Assembly (NCBI RefSeq): GCF_002284575.1
Contig: NZ_NPKJ01000019.1
Span: 124,001 to 188,000, forward strand
Origin: Mesorhizobium temperatum
Lineage (GTDB): Bacteria > Pseudomonadota > Alphaproteobacteria > Rhizobiales > Rhizobiaceae
Reading direction: 5' to 3'
Length of the DNA: 64,000 bases
A program made the position numbers and the translations under genes. The first letter of the stretch is position 1; every line of letters begins with the position of its first letter. The notes beneath the pieces were generated by a model. It was not told the origin of the DNA. It saw nothing but the letters and a program-made list of their open reading frames with translations, and made no database searches. Positions 35,601 to 46,077 of the stretch are shown in pieces.

Positions 35601-36473
35601 TCAGTTCAGCGGCTTTTCGCCGATGGTCAGCACGACATCGCGCTGCTCGCCGCCGCGCACCACGCCGAGCGTCACCGACGCGCCGGCGCTGTCCGGCCCG
35701 AGCCTGCGGATCAGCTCGCGCGGACCATGCACGGCCTCGCCGTTCCACGACACGATGATGTCGCCAAGATGCAGGCCGGCCGCCTTCGCCGGGCCATTGT
35801 CGTCGAGGCTCATCACCATCGCGCCATGCGTGTCGCCATTGCGGATCGGGTGCAGGCCGGCGCCGAGATAGCCGCGCGCGACATGGCCCTTCTCGCGTAG
35901 CGTCGCCACCGCCCGTTCGATCGTCTCGTAAGGCATGACCAGCGCCCGCCGGCGCGGCCCGAACAGCAGCATGCCGATCAGTGCGCCCTTGGCGTCGAGC
36001 ACAGGGCCGCCCTCGAAACGGCCGCCGGCATTGACGGCCAGATTGATGCGCCGGTCGATCGTGCCGCCGCGCATCGAGCGCCAGGTCGGACCGACCTCAC
36101 CGACCGTGCCGAATGCGGCGAGCCCCGCACCGTCACTATTGCCGACGGCGATGGCCAGATGGCCCGGCCGCACCGTGCCTGCCTTGGCCAGTGGCGGCAC
36201 GTCCGGCACGCCGGTCGGCTTCAGAAGGGCCGTCCCAGTGGATGGATCGCGGCCGACCAGCTCAGCCTTCAGCCTGTCGCCCGAAGAAAGCGTCAGCTCG
36301 ATCTCCTCGCCGGCCTCCACCGCCTCCTCGGCAGCGATGAAATAGCCGTCGCGCCAATGGAAGGCGGTCGCGGTGCGATGCTGATGCGCGGCGAAGCTCG
36401 CGGTCGCCGGCGCCGCTGCGGCGGCGATATCGGCGATGGCGTCGGAAAATGCGCTCAGATTGAAGTCGCTCAT
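35601..36473 (-). CDS. HtrA-like protein without catalytic triad
   Basis: A 290-residue protein with trypsin-like fold and one PDZ domain (YLGAGLHPI, GPAKAAGLHLGDIIVSWNG). Aligned with the active homologue at 36648, the His position is Glu50 (IAAEEAV for VTNFHVV), the Asp position is Gly80 (DPSTGTALL for DPDTDIALV) and the Ser position is Glu154 (RFEGGPV for GNSGGPL). It has no signal peptide. It should be inactive as a protease and may bind or regulate instead. It is divergent from the active copy with 174 bases between starts, and coupled to a LuxR-type gene. Confidence 0.85.
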   Translation of the reverse strand: MSDFNLSAFSDAIADIAAAAAPATASFAAHQHRTATAFHWRDGYFIAAEEAVEAGEEIELTLSSGDRLKAELVGRDPSTGTALLKPTGVPDVPPLAKAGTVRPGHLAIAVGNSDGAGLAAFGTVGEVGPTWRSMRGGTIDRRINLAVNAGGRFEGGPVLDAKGALIGMLLFGPRRRALVMPYETIERAVATLREKGHVARGYLGAGLHPIRNGDTHGAMVMSLDDNGPAKAAGLHLGDIIVSWNGEAVHGPRELIRRLGPDSAGASVTLGVVRGGEQRDVVLTIGEKPLN

Positions 36474-36647
36474 CTTGGATCTCCTGGGTTTTTTCATACC
36501 CTAGATATCGCTCGGCATCGCGTTGGCGGGTACTCGCCTGACGGCTAGTTGGGCGTTGGACTGGCCATCTGGTCAGGTCGCGACCGATCCGGCCGCTCCG
36601 CACATATAGGCATCCTTCATCTTGCTCTAAAGACACGGAGCCCTGCC

Positions 36648-37595
36648 ATGTCCCTCCCCGCCCAGCAATTGCAGTTCGACGATGCGCTGCTCGATGATTA
36701 TTCGGCAACGGTCGCCGATGCCGTGGACCGCATCGGTCCCGCCGTCTGCCGCATCGAGCGCATCGGTGGAGCCGGCGGCCAAGGCTCAGGCTTCGTCATC
36801 ACGCCGGACGGGCTGGTCGTCACCAATTTCCACGTCGTCGGCGATGCCCGCACCGTCCGCGTCACCATGCCGGACGGCATCTCCAGAGAAGGCCGTGTTC
36901 TCGGTCGCGACCCCGACACCGACATCGCGCTGGTGCGTGCCGACGGCAGCTTTGCCGATATCGCGCCGCTCGGCGATTCCAAGCGCCTGCGGCGCGGCCA
37001 GATCGCCATTGCCATCGGCAACCCGCTCGGCTTCGAATGGACCGTCACATCAGGTGTCGTCTCGGCGCTCGGCCGCTCGATGCGTGCCTCCACCGGCCGG
37101 CTGATCGACGATGTCATCCAGACCGACGCAGCGCTCAACCCCGGCAATTCCGGCGGACCGCTGGTGTCGTCGGCGGCCGAGGTCATCGGCGTCAACACCG
37201 CCATGATCCACGGCGCGCAAGGCATCGCCTTCGCGGTTGCCTCCAACACCGCCAACTTCGTCATTTCGGAAATCATCCGCTTCGGCCGCGTCCGCCGCGC
37301 CTTCATCGGCGTCTCGGCCGACACGGCAAACCTGCCGCGCCGCGCCGCCCTTCTGTCGCAGGTGTCGAGCAGCACGGCGGTGCGCCTGCGCAGCGTCGAG
37401 GCGAACAGCCCGGCGGCCAAGGCCGGGCTCAGGGAAGGCGACATCATCGCCGCCATCGACGGACGCCCGGTCACCGGCGTCGACGATCTGGTGCGCCTGC
37501 TCGACGCCGAGCGCATCGGCCGCGAGACGCTGTGCACGGTCGTGCGCCGCTCCGGCATTACTCAGGTCACGGTGATGCCGGTGGCGCGGACCTAA
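36648..37595 (+). CDS. HtrA/DegP-like serine protease
   Basis: A 315-residue S1C protease with complete triad: His62 in VTNFHVV, Asp92 in DTDIALV and Ser168 in NPGNSGGPL, followed by one PDZ domain (ANSPAAKAGLREGDIIAAIDG). No signal peptide is seen, so unlike DegP it probably stays in the cytosol. ATG 36648 gives a start MSLPAQQLQFDD; the frame is open further upstream. It is divergent from a triad-less relative. Confidence 0.9.
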   Translation: MSLPAQQLQFDDALLDDYSATVADAVDRIGPAVCRIERIGGAGGQGSGFVITPDGLVVTNFHVVGDARTVRVTMPDGISREGRVLGRDPDTDIALVRADGSFADIAPLGDSKRLRRGQIAIAIGNPLGFEWTVTSGVVSALGRSMRASTGRLIDDVIQTDAALNPGNSGGPLVSSAAEVIGVNTAMIHGAQGIAFAVASNTANFVISEIIRFGRVRRAFIGVSADTANLPRRAALLSQVSSSTAVRLRSVEANSPAAKAGLREGDIIAAIDGRPVTGVDDLVRLLDAERIGRETLCTVVRRSGITQVTVMPVART

Positions 37596-37603
37596 TAACT
37601 ATC

Positions 37604-37706
37604 GCATCGGCCCGCAAAATCGGAATCGATTTTCGGAAGCACGATGCGCAGATTCAAAGTGTTAGAGCGTACTTTGTGCGTCCAAGTGGACGCACGTCGC
37701 TCTAAC
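37604..37706 (+). repeat. Palindromic intergenic repeat, copy C
   Basis: Same two-hairpin layout as the copy at 9261-9356: an AATCGATTTT-containing hairpin, a GATGCGCAGATTCAAA linker and a second hairpin TTAGAGCG/CGCTCTAA enclosing GTGCGTCC/GGACGCAC. It lies between the convergent protease and arginase-family genes and overlaps the last codons of the latter. Confidence 0.85.
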
Positions 37707-38613
37707 GCGGCGCATAGATCCGGCCAAGCAGCGAAACCAGCAGCACTGCCAGCTCGCCGGTCGGATCGAGATCCGGATCGAAAATGGTCATGTCCATTCC
37801 GATGCAGCGCGGATCTGCCACCAGCGCCGCGAGGATGGCGACGAGATCCTCGGGATCGATGCCGGGACTGCCTGGTGAATCCACCGCCGGCATCACCGTC
37901 TGATCGAGCGCATCGACGTCGAAATGCACCCAATAGGGCCAGCCGGTTCGCGCCAGCGTGGTCCAGGTCTTTTCCAGGACCTTTGCCGCGCCAAGCTCTC
38001 GCACGGCAAAGACATCGATCAGCGTCATCGCGGTCGAATTGATGTCCGGCCAGGCAAAGTCGGGGTCGCGGTTCTCGCGTTCGCCGATCTGAATCACCTG
38101 TTCGTCCGCAACAAGAGGGCTTGCGATGTCGGGCCAGTCGGTCAGCAACGGCTCGCCACGTCCGGTGGCGAGCGCAAGGTCCATGCCGGCGGCCGAGCCG
38201 AGCGAAGCGTTGATGTCGTAATTGCCCGGATGGTGGAAATCGCTGTGACCGTCGACATGGACCAATGCCACCGGACCGGATCGCCGTGCAGCAGCCAGTG
38301 CGCCAAGCAGGACCGCGCAGTCGCCGCCGACGACCAGCGGGAACTCGCCTCGTCCCATCGCGCCGGCAACAACTTCGGCGAGTTCGAGATTGAAGCTGCG
38401 GATCGCGTTGCCGTTGCGCAGCCGGGTGCCAGGCTGCGGCTCCGTGCTATAGGCGGGCCGATCAAGATCAACCACTTTGAGGGGCGAAAGCGTCTCGATC
38501 AAGCCGGCTTCGGTCAATGCCTGCGGCGCACGCCACGTCCCCGGTGTATGACCTGGCCTCAGTGGGCGGAGGCCAAGGTTTGAGGGTGCGCGGACAAGGC
38601 AGATTTCACGCAT
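37702..38613 (-). CDS. Arginase/agmatinase-family ureohydrolase
   Basis: A 303-residue enzyme of the ureohydrolase fold. Metal motifs are VVGGDCAVLLG (Cys in place of the usual His), VHVDGHSDFHHP and HFDVDALDQ, so most Mn ligands are kept. The substrate may be arginine, agmatine or a related guanidine or formamide compound; the sequence does not decide. It is convergent with the HtrA-like protease gene. Confidence 0.85.
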   Translation of the reverse strand: MREICLVRAPSNLGLRPLRPGHTPGTWRAPQALTEAGLIETLSPLKVVDLDRPAYSTEPQPGTRLRNGNAIRSFNLELAEVVAGAMGRGEFPLVVGGDCAVLLGALAAARRSGPVALVHVDGHSDFHHPGNYDINASLGSAAGMDLALATGRGEPLLTDWPDIASPLVADEQVIQIGERENRDPDFAWPDINSTAMTLIDVFAVRELGAAKVLEKTWTTLARTGWPYWVHFDVDALDQTVMPAVDSPGSPGIDPEDLVAILAALVADPRCIGMDMTIFDPDLDPTGELAVLLVSLLGRIYAPR

Positions 38614-38735
38614 GGAGTGGGCCCAGGGTTGCCAGGCTCACCATAGACCGCGAATGCCCGCCCGGTCACGCGGCCCGAGCCGTCCCCTCACCTCTGCCGA
38701 CAGTTCCTGCCAGGGGCCGTCGTTCAGGCTCCCCG

Positions 38736-39149
38736 TCACCCTTCAACAAACTGCGCCAGGAACTCCGCGCTCGGCGGGATCGGCTTGATCACGTCGATCA
38801 GCACGCCATTGGGGTCTTTGGTGATGAAATGACGCTGGCCGAAGGGTTCGTCGCGCAAGGAACGCAGGATCGGCAGGCCGGCGGCCAGGATCCGTTCGTA
38901 GACCGCGTCCGGATCCTTGACCTCGAAATTGATCAACAGCCCCGACGTTCGGCCACGCCCCTCCTCAGGTATCGTCTCGTGGTCGCCTTGGACGATGCCG
39001 AGATTGACCCGGCGATCCTCGGCGGATTGCAGATGCACGTACCAGTCGCTCGCAAACAGCGGCTTGAAGCTGAAGTGCTTGATATAGAAGGCCTTCGTGC
39101 CGGCAACGTCGCCCGTCATCAGCACCGGATAATAGCTCGTCGTCCTCAT
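38736..39149 (-). CDS. Glyoxalase/VOC superfamily protein
   Basis: A 137-residue protein with two beta-alpha-beta-beta-beta units of the VOC fold: [21 protein letters not shown] opens the first and [19 protein letters not shown] the second, ending with [16 protein letters not shown]. Such proteins are isomerases, dioxygenases or drug-binding resistance proteins. ATG 39149 follows AGGAGAAGG. It is divergent from a TetR gene across two operator palindromes and is likely repressed by it. Confidence 0.88.
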   Translation of the reverse strand: MRTTSYYPVLMTGDVAGTKAFYIKHFSFKPLFASDWYVHLQSAEDRRVNLGIVQGDHETIPEEGRGRTSGLLINFEVKDPDAVYERILAAGLPILRSLRDEPFGQRHFITKDPNGVLIDVIKPIPPSAEFLAQFVEG

Positions 39150-39170
39150 CTTTCCTTCTCCTGTCGAATA

Positions 39171-39188
39171 ACATACAGTCTGCATGTA
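39171..39188. promoter_or_regulatory. Palindromic operator 1 for TetR
   Basis: ACATACAG and CTGCATGT form an imperfect palindrome about one central base. An almost identical site lies 28 bases to the right, and both are in the gap between divergent VOC and TetR genes. Confidence 0.8.
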
Positions 39189-39198
39189 GATTTAATTA

Positions 39199-39216
39199 AC
39201 ATACAGGCTGCATGTA
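39199..39216. promoter_or_regulatory. Palindromic operator 2 for TetR
   Basis: ACATACAG-G-CTGCATGTA repeats the pattern of the first site and reaches the start codon of the TetR gene, as expected for autorepression. Confidence 0.8.
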
Positions 39217-39842
39217 TGCAACAGGAATCCACGCGCCGTTCCAACCGCGGTCGCACCGAAGCGACGCGCGCCGACCTGATCGCCGCGGCGCGAAAACTGT
39301 TCACCGAAAAATCCTATACGGAGACCGGCACGCCCGAGATCGTGGCTGCAGCCGGCGTCACGCGCGGCGCGCTCTATCATCACTTCGCCGACAAGCAGGC
39401 GCTGTTTGCCGCGGTCGTCGAGCAGGAGGCGGCGGCTGTGGCGGAAGAGATCGAGCGCGCCTCGCCGCCGTCGCTGTTTGCCCGCGACGCGCTGATCGCC
39501 GGTTCCGATGCCTATCTTGCCGCCATGCGCGCACCTGGCCGCACCCGGCTGCTGCTGCTCGACGGACCGGCCGTGCTGGGTCGCTCCGCCATGGACGAGA
39601 TCGACAACCGCCACGGCAACCGCTCGTTGCGCGAAGGCCTGGTTGCAGCGATGCGCTCGCAGGCCATGATGAGATTGCCGGTGGAAGCGCTGACCGCGCT
39701 GCTCGCCGCCGCCTTCGACCGTGCTGCTCTTGCCGTCGAGGCTGGCGCTTCAGCCGAGGACTATCGCGCCGTTCTCATGGCGCTGATCGACGGACTGTCT
39801 CCGGCTCCTCCTCAGGCACCTCACCCGGCTCGAACTCGTTGA
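39216..39842 (+). CDS. TetR-family transcriptional regulator
   Basis: A 208-residue regulator. The helix-turn-helix covers residues 14-60 (RADLIAAARKLFTEKSYTET, then AAAGVTRGALYHHFADKQALF). The C-terminal ligand domain is helical and ends in a TetR_C-type segment with AAFDRAALAVEAG. The gene is divergent from the VOC gene, with two matching palindromes between. The last 68 bases overlap the convergent LysR gene. Confidence 0.93.
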   Translation: MQQESTRRSNRGRTEATRADLIAAARKLFTEKSYTETGTPEIVAAAGVTRGALYHHFADKQALFAAVVEQEAAAVAEEIERASPPSLFARDALIAGSDAYLAAMRAPGRTRLLLLDGPAVLGRSAMDEIDNRHGNRSLREGLVAAMRSQAMMRLPVEALTALLAAAFDRAALAVEAGASAEDYRAVLMALIDGLSPAPPQAPHPARTR

Positions 39843-40731
39843 AGCAGCCGAGTTGGCGTTTGAATTGATTGATTAGCCAGGCTGCCGCGGGTTTCGGGCT
39901 GCGGTCGGTGCGATGTATGGCATAGAGCGGCGAGCGCACCTCGCTGTAGGGCTCGAGGTCGAGTTCGACCAGATGGCCGCTCGCCAGATCGTCGGCGATC
40001 AGCCAGCGCGGCAGCCCGCCCCAGCCCAGTCCTTCGCGCATCAGCGCATGCTTGGTGCGCATATCGGTCAGCCGCCAGGTGCGGTAGGCGAAGACGCCGT
40101 AGTCGCGCCCGCGCGTTCGCTCCGAAAGGTCGCTGACGACAAGCTGGATATGTTCGCGCACCTCCTCGAGCGGCACCGGTCTTGGAAGCAGCGCCAAGGG
40201 GTGGCTGGGCGCAGCAGCGGGCACCAACGTCATGAAGCCGATCCGCAACAGGTTGACGTCGGCTTCGCCCAGAATGCCGCCGACGCCGATATCGGCCTGT
40301 CCGCCGACGACATGGTCAAGGATCAGGCCGAGCGAACCGATATGCAGGCGCAGCGTCACCGTTGGAAACTGTGCCTCGAACGCCTTTAGAACCCGAACCA
40401 GTACAGGCGAAGGCAGTGTCACGTCGACCGACATGCTGACTTCAGCTTCCAGCCCTTGCTTGTGGCCATCGACGCGTGAGCGGATGCGCTGCAGCACGCC
40501 GACCATGCGCCGCGCATCTTCCAGCGTCGCCCGGCCCACGTCAGTCAGCTGCGGCTCGCGCGTTCCTTCGCGCTCGAACAGTTTCAGCCCGAGCTGCGCC
40601 TCTAGATTGGCGATGGCATAGCTGATGACCGATTGCGCACGATTGAGCTTACGTCCGGCGGCCGAAAAGCTGCCGGTGTCGGCGACGGTGACAAGTATCT
40701 GAAGCTGATCGAGCGTCGGGTTTGGCTGCAT
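39775..40731 (-). CDS. LysR-family regulator next to azoreductase
   Basis: A 318-residue LysR protein: helix-turn-helix at residues 4-62 (LDQLQILVTVADTGSFSAAGRKLNRAQS, then SYAIANLEAQLG) and an effector domain with SVDVTLPSPVLV and GQADIGVGGI. ATG 40731 is preferred over TTG 40743. An inverted repeat covers the start region, suggesting autoregulation and control of the divergent azoreductase gene. Confidence 0.92.
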   Translation of the reverse strand: MQPNPTLDQLQILVTVADTGSFSAAGRKLNRAQSVISYAIANLEAQLGLKLFEREGTREPQLTDVGRATLEDARRMVGVLQRIRSRVDGHKQGLEAEVSMSVDVTLPSPVLVRVLKAFEAQFPTVTLRLHIGSLGLILDHVVGGQADIGVGGILGEADVNLLRIGFMTLVPAAAPSHPLALLPRPVPLEEVREHIQLVVSDLSERTRGRDYGVFAYRTWRLTDMRTKHALMREGLGWGGLPRWLIADDLASGHLVELDLEPYSEVRSPLYAIHRTDRSPKPAAAWLINQFKRQLGCFNEFEPGEVPEEEPETVRRSAP

Positions 40732-40732
40732 C

Positions 40733-40757
40733 GTTCCATCCAATGTTTAGATGGAAC
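40733..40757. promoter_or_regulatory. Inverted repeat in the LysR-azoR intergenic region
   Basis: GTTCCATC and GATGGAAC form a perfect 8-base inverted repeat with nine bases between arms, in the gap between divergent LysR and azoreductase genes. The size and place fit a LysR binding site. Confidence 0.7.
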
Positions 40758-40839
40758 ATATATAAAATATACCAGTTTTTCAAATGGGTCGAGGGCCCAT
40801 ATCTGGCGGGACAAATCATTCCAACCCTGGAGACCCGCC

Positions 40840-41475
40840 ATGTCCATCCTTCTTGTCACATCCAGCCCGCGCGGCGCTGCCTCGCATTCGACCCGCATCG
40901 CCACTGAACTTGCAGAAAAGCTCCTCGCCGCCGATCCTTCGGCCAAGTTGGTCGCACGCGATCTCGTGGCAAACCCGCTGCCGCACATCGATCCGGACTA
41001 TTCGGCTGGCATCTATACGCCCGTCGAAGCCCGTACCCAGCGCCAGGCCGAGGTCGTTGGCGTCTCCGACGGCGTGTTGGATGAACTGTTTGCGGCCGAC
41101 ACCATCATCCTCGCCACCGGCTTCATCAATTTCGGCATCTCGTCGACCCTGAAATCCTGGGTCGATCATGTCGCCCGCACCGGCAAGACTTTTGCCTATG
41201 GCGAGAACGGCCCGAAGGGCCTCGTCACCGGCAAGAAGGTCTACATCGTCCTTGCCTCGGGCGGCATCTATTCGGAAGGCGCTGCCGTGCAGATGGATCA
41301 CGCCGTCCCTTATCTGCGCAGCGTGCTTGGCTTCATCGGCATGACCGACGTCGAGGTCATCCGCATCGAAGGCGTCGGCATGGGGCCCGAGGCCGTCACC
41401 GCCGCTCTGGCCAAGGCATCGGCCAAGGTGGATGCGGTGGTGGCTTCAACCGGGGCAGTTGCCGCTGCCGCGTAG
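40840..41475 (+). CDS. azoR: FMN-dependent NADH-azoreductase
   Basis: A 211-residue flavodoxin-like quinone/azo reductase. SSPRGAASHSTRIA near the N-terminus is the FMN phosphate site, FINFGISSTLKSWVDHVARTGKTFAY (in two blocks) is the family's central motif, and ASGGIYSEG follows. These enzymes reduce quinones and azo dyes with NADH. Divergent from a LysR gene that probably controls it. A perfect terminator follows. Confidence 0.93.
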   Translation: MSILLVTSSPRGAASHSTRIATELAEKLLAADPSAKLVARDLVANPLPHIDPDYSAGIYTPVEARTQRQAEVVGVSDGVLDELFAADTIILATGFINFGISSTLKSWVDHVARTGKTFAYGENGPKGLVTGKKVYIVLASGGIYSEGAAVQMDHAVPYLRSVLGFIGMTDVEVIRIEGVGMGPEAVTAALAKASAKVDAVVASTGAVAAAA

Positions 41476-41500
41476 AGCGCGAACAGCTGGTAATCAGAAC

Positions 41501-41534
41501 AAAAAAGGCAGGCGCCGGGCGCCTGCCTTTTTTG
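41501..41534. terminator. Rho-independent terminator
   Basis: AAAAAAGGCAGGCGCC followed by GGGCGCCTGCCTTTTTT is a perfect hairpin flanked by A and T runs, 26 bases after the azoreductase stop. Confidence 0.93.
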
Positions 41535-41624
41535 CACTTGCCGCCTGATGCCCGACGAGGCGTCGGCGGTTCCTACAGCTTTCTGACGTCGCTCCGATGT
41601 CGCGCGACATCGCCGTTCGCCAAG

Positions 41625-41918
41625 CTAACCGAAGATCTTCTCGCCCTGCTCGTCGACCAGTTGGATACCCTTCTTGATCGAGATGTCGACAGCGTCGTCG
41701 AGCCCGGCAAAACGATCGGCGCGGATGAATTTGTGTTCCTTCACCACGCCGTCGATTTCCTTCGAAACCACGCCGCAGGTCTGGTACTGGCCCTCCGCCT
41801 TGTAAGGCGTGGCGCTGATCAAAAATCCCTTATGCTCGATCTGCTTTGCCGGTGCAGCACTCTTTGGCTCGCCCGCGTCACCGCCGCCACCGCCGAAAAG
41901 ACGTTTCAGAAAAGACAT
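41625..41918 (-). CDS. HlyU-family protein
   Basis: A 97-residue protein beginning MSFLKRLFGGGGGDAG, then IEHKGFLISATPYKAEGQYQ and DRFAGLDDAVDISIKKGIQLVDEQG, the conserved HlyU (PF10115) pattern. HlyU-type proteins were named as transcriptional activators in Vibrio, but this alphaproteobacterial form lacks a clear DNA-binding helix and its role is unknown. Start 41918 is chosen over 41939 as the family start. Confidence 0.88.
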   Translation of the reverse strand: MSFLKRLFGGGGGDAGEPKSAAPAKQIEHKGFLISATPYKAEGQYQTCGVVSKEIDGVVKEHKFIRADRFAGLDDAVDISIKKGIQLVDEQGEKIFG

Positions 41919-42026
41919 GGGGGCGACCTCCAACGGCAATCATCCTGCATCACATAGCGTGGTGCAGGATGATTTCACTAGCGGTCCTTAGGCAAACCGG
42001 CAAGGGGCCGTTCCGGGCCGCAGAAG

Positions 42027-42698
42027 TCAGCCGCGCGACAGCGCTTCGAGGGCTTCGGCCGCCCCTTTCAATATCGCGATCGCCTCGGCCTGTTTTTCAG
42101 CGGGCGCGTCGACGATGTCGCCGAGGGCTGCGCGCAGCCGGTGGCGCACGGCGCGGAATTCGTCGCGCTTTTCCGAACCGCCGCGGCCGCGCCGTCCGCC
42201 ATCCTCGCCGTCGTCGTTCCAGCCGAACCAGTCGCGCGCCTTAGCCATCTTGCGGCCGAAACGCTCGAGATGATCGAGCACGTGGTCGATCATCTCGCGA
42301 TTGTCATTGAGATGCGCCTGCCCTGCCTCGGTAATCGAAAACACCTTCTTGTTGCCTTCCGCCGACGAGACGGCATAGCCGGCCTCTCCCAGGAAGGTCA
42401 GCGTCGGATAGACCACGCCGGGGCTCGGGCTGTAGACGCCGCTGGTGCGTTCCTCCAGCGCCTTGATGATGTCATAGCCGTGGCGCGGCGCCTCGGCCAG
42501 CAGCGACAGCGTGATCAGCTTGAGATCGCCGTCGGCCAGCATACGCCCGGCGCGGAACATGTCGCCCGGCCCGCCACGCCCGCCGCCCCTCATGCCGTGG
42601 CCGAATGGGCCGAAGCCGCCGCCACGACCGCCGAACTTGCCGGCCATATGCATGAAAACGCGCTCGGCATGCTCGCCGAAATGATGATGTCCGTGCAT
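42027..42698 (-). CDS. PadR-family regulator with His/Gly-rich N-terminus
   Basis: A 223-residue protein. Residues 1-45 are rich in His and Gly (MHGHHHFGEHAERVFMHMAG, then GRGGGFGPFGHGMRGGGRGG) and may bind metal ions, as in YqjI-type regulators. The PadR winged helix follows (LKLITLSLLAEAPRHGYDII, SPGVVYPTLTFLGEAG). The C-terminal helix carries an acidic-basic stretch. Two matching palindromes lie upstream of its start and are probably its operators. Confidence 0.92.
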   Translation of the reverse strand: MHGHHHFGEHAERVFMHMAGKFGGRGGGFGPFGHGMRGGGRGGPGDMFRAGRMLADGDLKLITLSLLAEAPRHGYDIIKALEERTSGVYSPSPGVVYPTLTFLGEAGYAVSSAEGNKKVFSITEAGQAHLNDNREMIDHVLDHLERFGRKMAKARDWFGWNDDGEDGGRRGRGGSEKRDEFRAVRHRLRAALGDIVDAPAEKQAEAIAILKGAAEALEALSRG

Positions 42699-42714
42699 TG
42701 TCTGCTCCTTGAGT

Positions 42715-42730
42715 TATGTCTTACGATATA
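42715..42730. promoter_or_regulatory. PadR operator candidate 1
   Basis: TATGTC-TTAC-GATATA is an imperfect palindrome 17 bases upstream of the PadR start, matching the core of the second site. Confidence 0.75.
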
Positions 42731-42761
42731 GCTCAATTATGCGGGTGAGGCCGTTGAGTCA

Positions 42762-42783
42762 AGATATATCTTACGATGTATCT
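42762..42783. promoter_or_regulatory. PadR operator candidate 2
   Basis: AGATATATC-TTAC-GATGTATCT is a nearly perfect palindrome (one mismatch per arm) with the same TTAC centre as the first site, 47 bases away, in the PadR upstream region. Confidence 0.78.
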
Positions 42784-42835
42784 GAGAACGGTGCCAACCG
42801 GATTGAATTCGTCACCGAGCCTTGGCTAATATCGG

Positions 42836-43216
42836 TTACCAGCGGCCCTTGCGCCGGTTCCAGGCATAGAGAAGATCGGCGAAGCGATCATAGGCATAGC
42901 GCGTCAACGGCAACGCGGCGGGGTTGCCGAACAGCGTTGCAAGCCAGCCCTCGCCCGGCGTTCTCAGCCAGACGGCAATTGCGACATCGGCGCCAACCAG
43001 CAGTTTGCCGTCCGCCTCGGTTGCGTGCAGCCGGCGGCGGATGTCCTCCAGCGACACGCCGTATCCGGCCAGTGCCGCCGGCTCGGCATTGATGTCGCGA
43101 AACGTGATCCGCCCGGCCTTGATCGCCTCGACCAGCCGCCGCTTTTGCCGGCTGATCCCGGCATCGCAAACCGGACAACGGGTGTTGTACCAGACGGTCA
43201 GTTGAGGCTTGGGCAT
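42836..43216 (-). CDS. DCC-family (DUF393) thiol-disulfide protein
   Basis: A 126-residue thioredoxin-like protein of the DUF393 family. The name-giving motif is WYNTRCPVCDAG (CxxC), followed by ITFRDINAEPAAL and DGKLLVGADVAIAVW, and the end LTRYAYDRFADLLYAWNR. The activity is unknown; the CxxC pair suggests redox chemistry. Confidence 0.9.
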   Translation of the reverse strand: MPKPQLTVWYNTRCPVCDAGISRQKRRLVEAIKAGRITFRDINAEPAALAGYGVSLEDIRRRLHATEADGKLLVGADVAIAVWLRTPGEGWLATLFGNPAALPLTRYAYDRFADLLYAWNRRKGRW

Positions 43217-43556
43217 GTGTTTCGAGACGCGAGCTGAAGGGCTGCGCTGACTATCCGGGAAATCCCTTCGGCCCGCAATATTTCGGACCAGACTGGCCGC
43301 GACGCGGCATCGTGCCGATTAATTGCGGATATCTCGAAAAAATCAAAATTCGTAGCCGAAGCGCTCGAAATCCCTGGAATAGAGCCGTCGCACGATGCTT
43401 TTCGCCTCGCCACCGTAGACGGCGCGATAGTCGTAGGGTGCATTGACGTTTGCCCGTGGAAGCTTCACCTCGCAGCGGATCGGGCGCCGTCAAGCGGCGC
43501 CTGACCGTCGATATCCGGGCTCGGCAGCTTGCGCGGATCTGTAGCCGCGCAACGCC
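43217..43556. other. Gap containing a gene remnant
   Basis: No complete gene is supported between the DUF393 and GYD genes. The minus strand keeps the C-terminal end of a sulfotransferase-like gene (listed separately). Confidence 0.5.
43343..43489 (-). pseudogene. C-terminal remnant of a sulfotransferase-like gene
   Basis: The minus strand reads EVKLPRANVNAPYDYRAVYG, then KSIVRRLYSRDFERFGYEF and a stop. The pattern (Pro-x-x-Asn, Tyr, then RLYxxDFExFGY at the very end) is that of the C-terminus of Sulfotransfer_2-type proteins. A stop codon precedes it at 43490 and no upstream domain is visible, so it is a truncated relic of about 48 codons. Confidence 0.5.
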
Positions 43557-43850
43557 TCAGCCGAGCGAGGCGATGATCTCGCGATAGGCCAATTCCGGGA
43601 AAGCCTTGAGCGTCCGCGTCCTCACGTTACCGCCTGACGCCAGCATCAGCGAGAAACGAGCGAGCACCGCATCGTCAGGCGCTTCGACGATCGCCACCAT
43701 ATCGCATTCGCCCATGGTGAGATAAAACGCCTTGAACGAGCCGCCCATGTCTCCCAGCAGCTTCTTGGCGGCATCGAGCCGCTTCGGCGACTCGCGCACA
43801 TTTTTAGCGCCCTGCTCCGTCCAGTTGATCAGCACGATATAGTTTGTCAT
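43557..43850 (-). CDS. GYD domain protein
   Basis: A 97-residue protein of the GYD family: [30 protein letters not shown] (in two blocks), [22 protein letters not shown] and [21 protein letters not shown]. The fold is a dimeric ferredoxin-like alpha/beta barrel; function unknown. ATG 43850 follows GGAGG. Confidence 0.92.
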   Translation of the reverse strand: MTNYIVLINWTEQGAKNVRESPKRLDAAKKLLGDMGGSFKAFYLTMGECDMVAIVEAPDDAVLARFSLMLASGGNVRTRTLKAFPELAYREIIASLG

Positions 43851-44009
43851 GCACACCTCCCTCCGGAGCCTCGGAGCACGGCGTCACTGCCGGGGCGGGC
43901 ATCCGGGTTTGTCGCCCAAAAAATGCATCCGACATGAGATTATCCTCCCACAGCAGGTGTGCTGCAACAACAACCGCACCGTCTGGCGGGACAATCGCTT
44001 TGCCACGAA

Positions 44010-44031
44010 AAAGGGCGCCGCAGCGCCCTTT
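44010..44031 (-). terminator. Rho-independent terminator of rpoD
   Basis: AAAGGGCGC/GCGCCCTTT with a four-base loop, followed on the minus strand by TTTTTC, lies 25 bases beyond the rpoD stop codon. Confidence 0.9.
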
Positions 44032-44055
44032 GAATTGCTTATCAGTCACCCGGCA

Positions 44056-46077
<2,022 letters not shown>

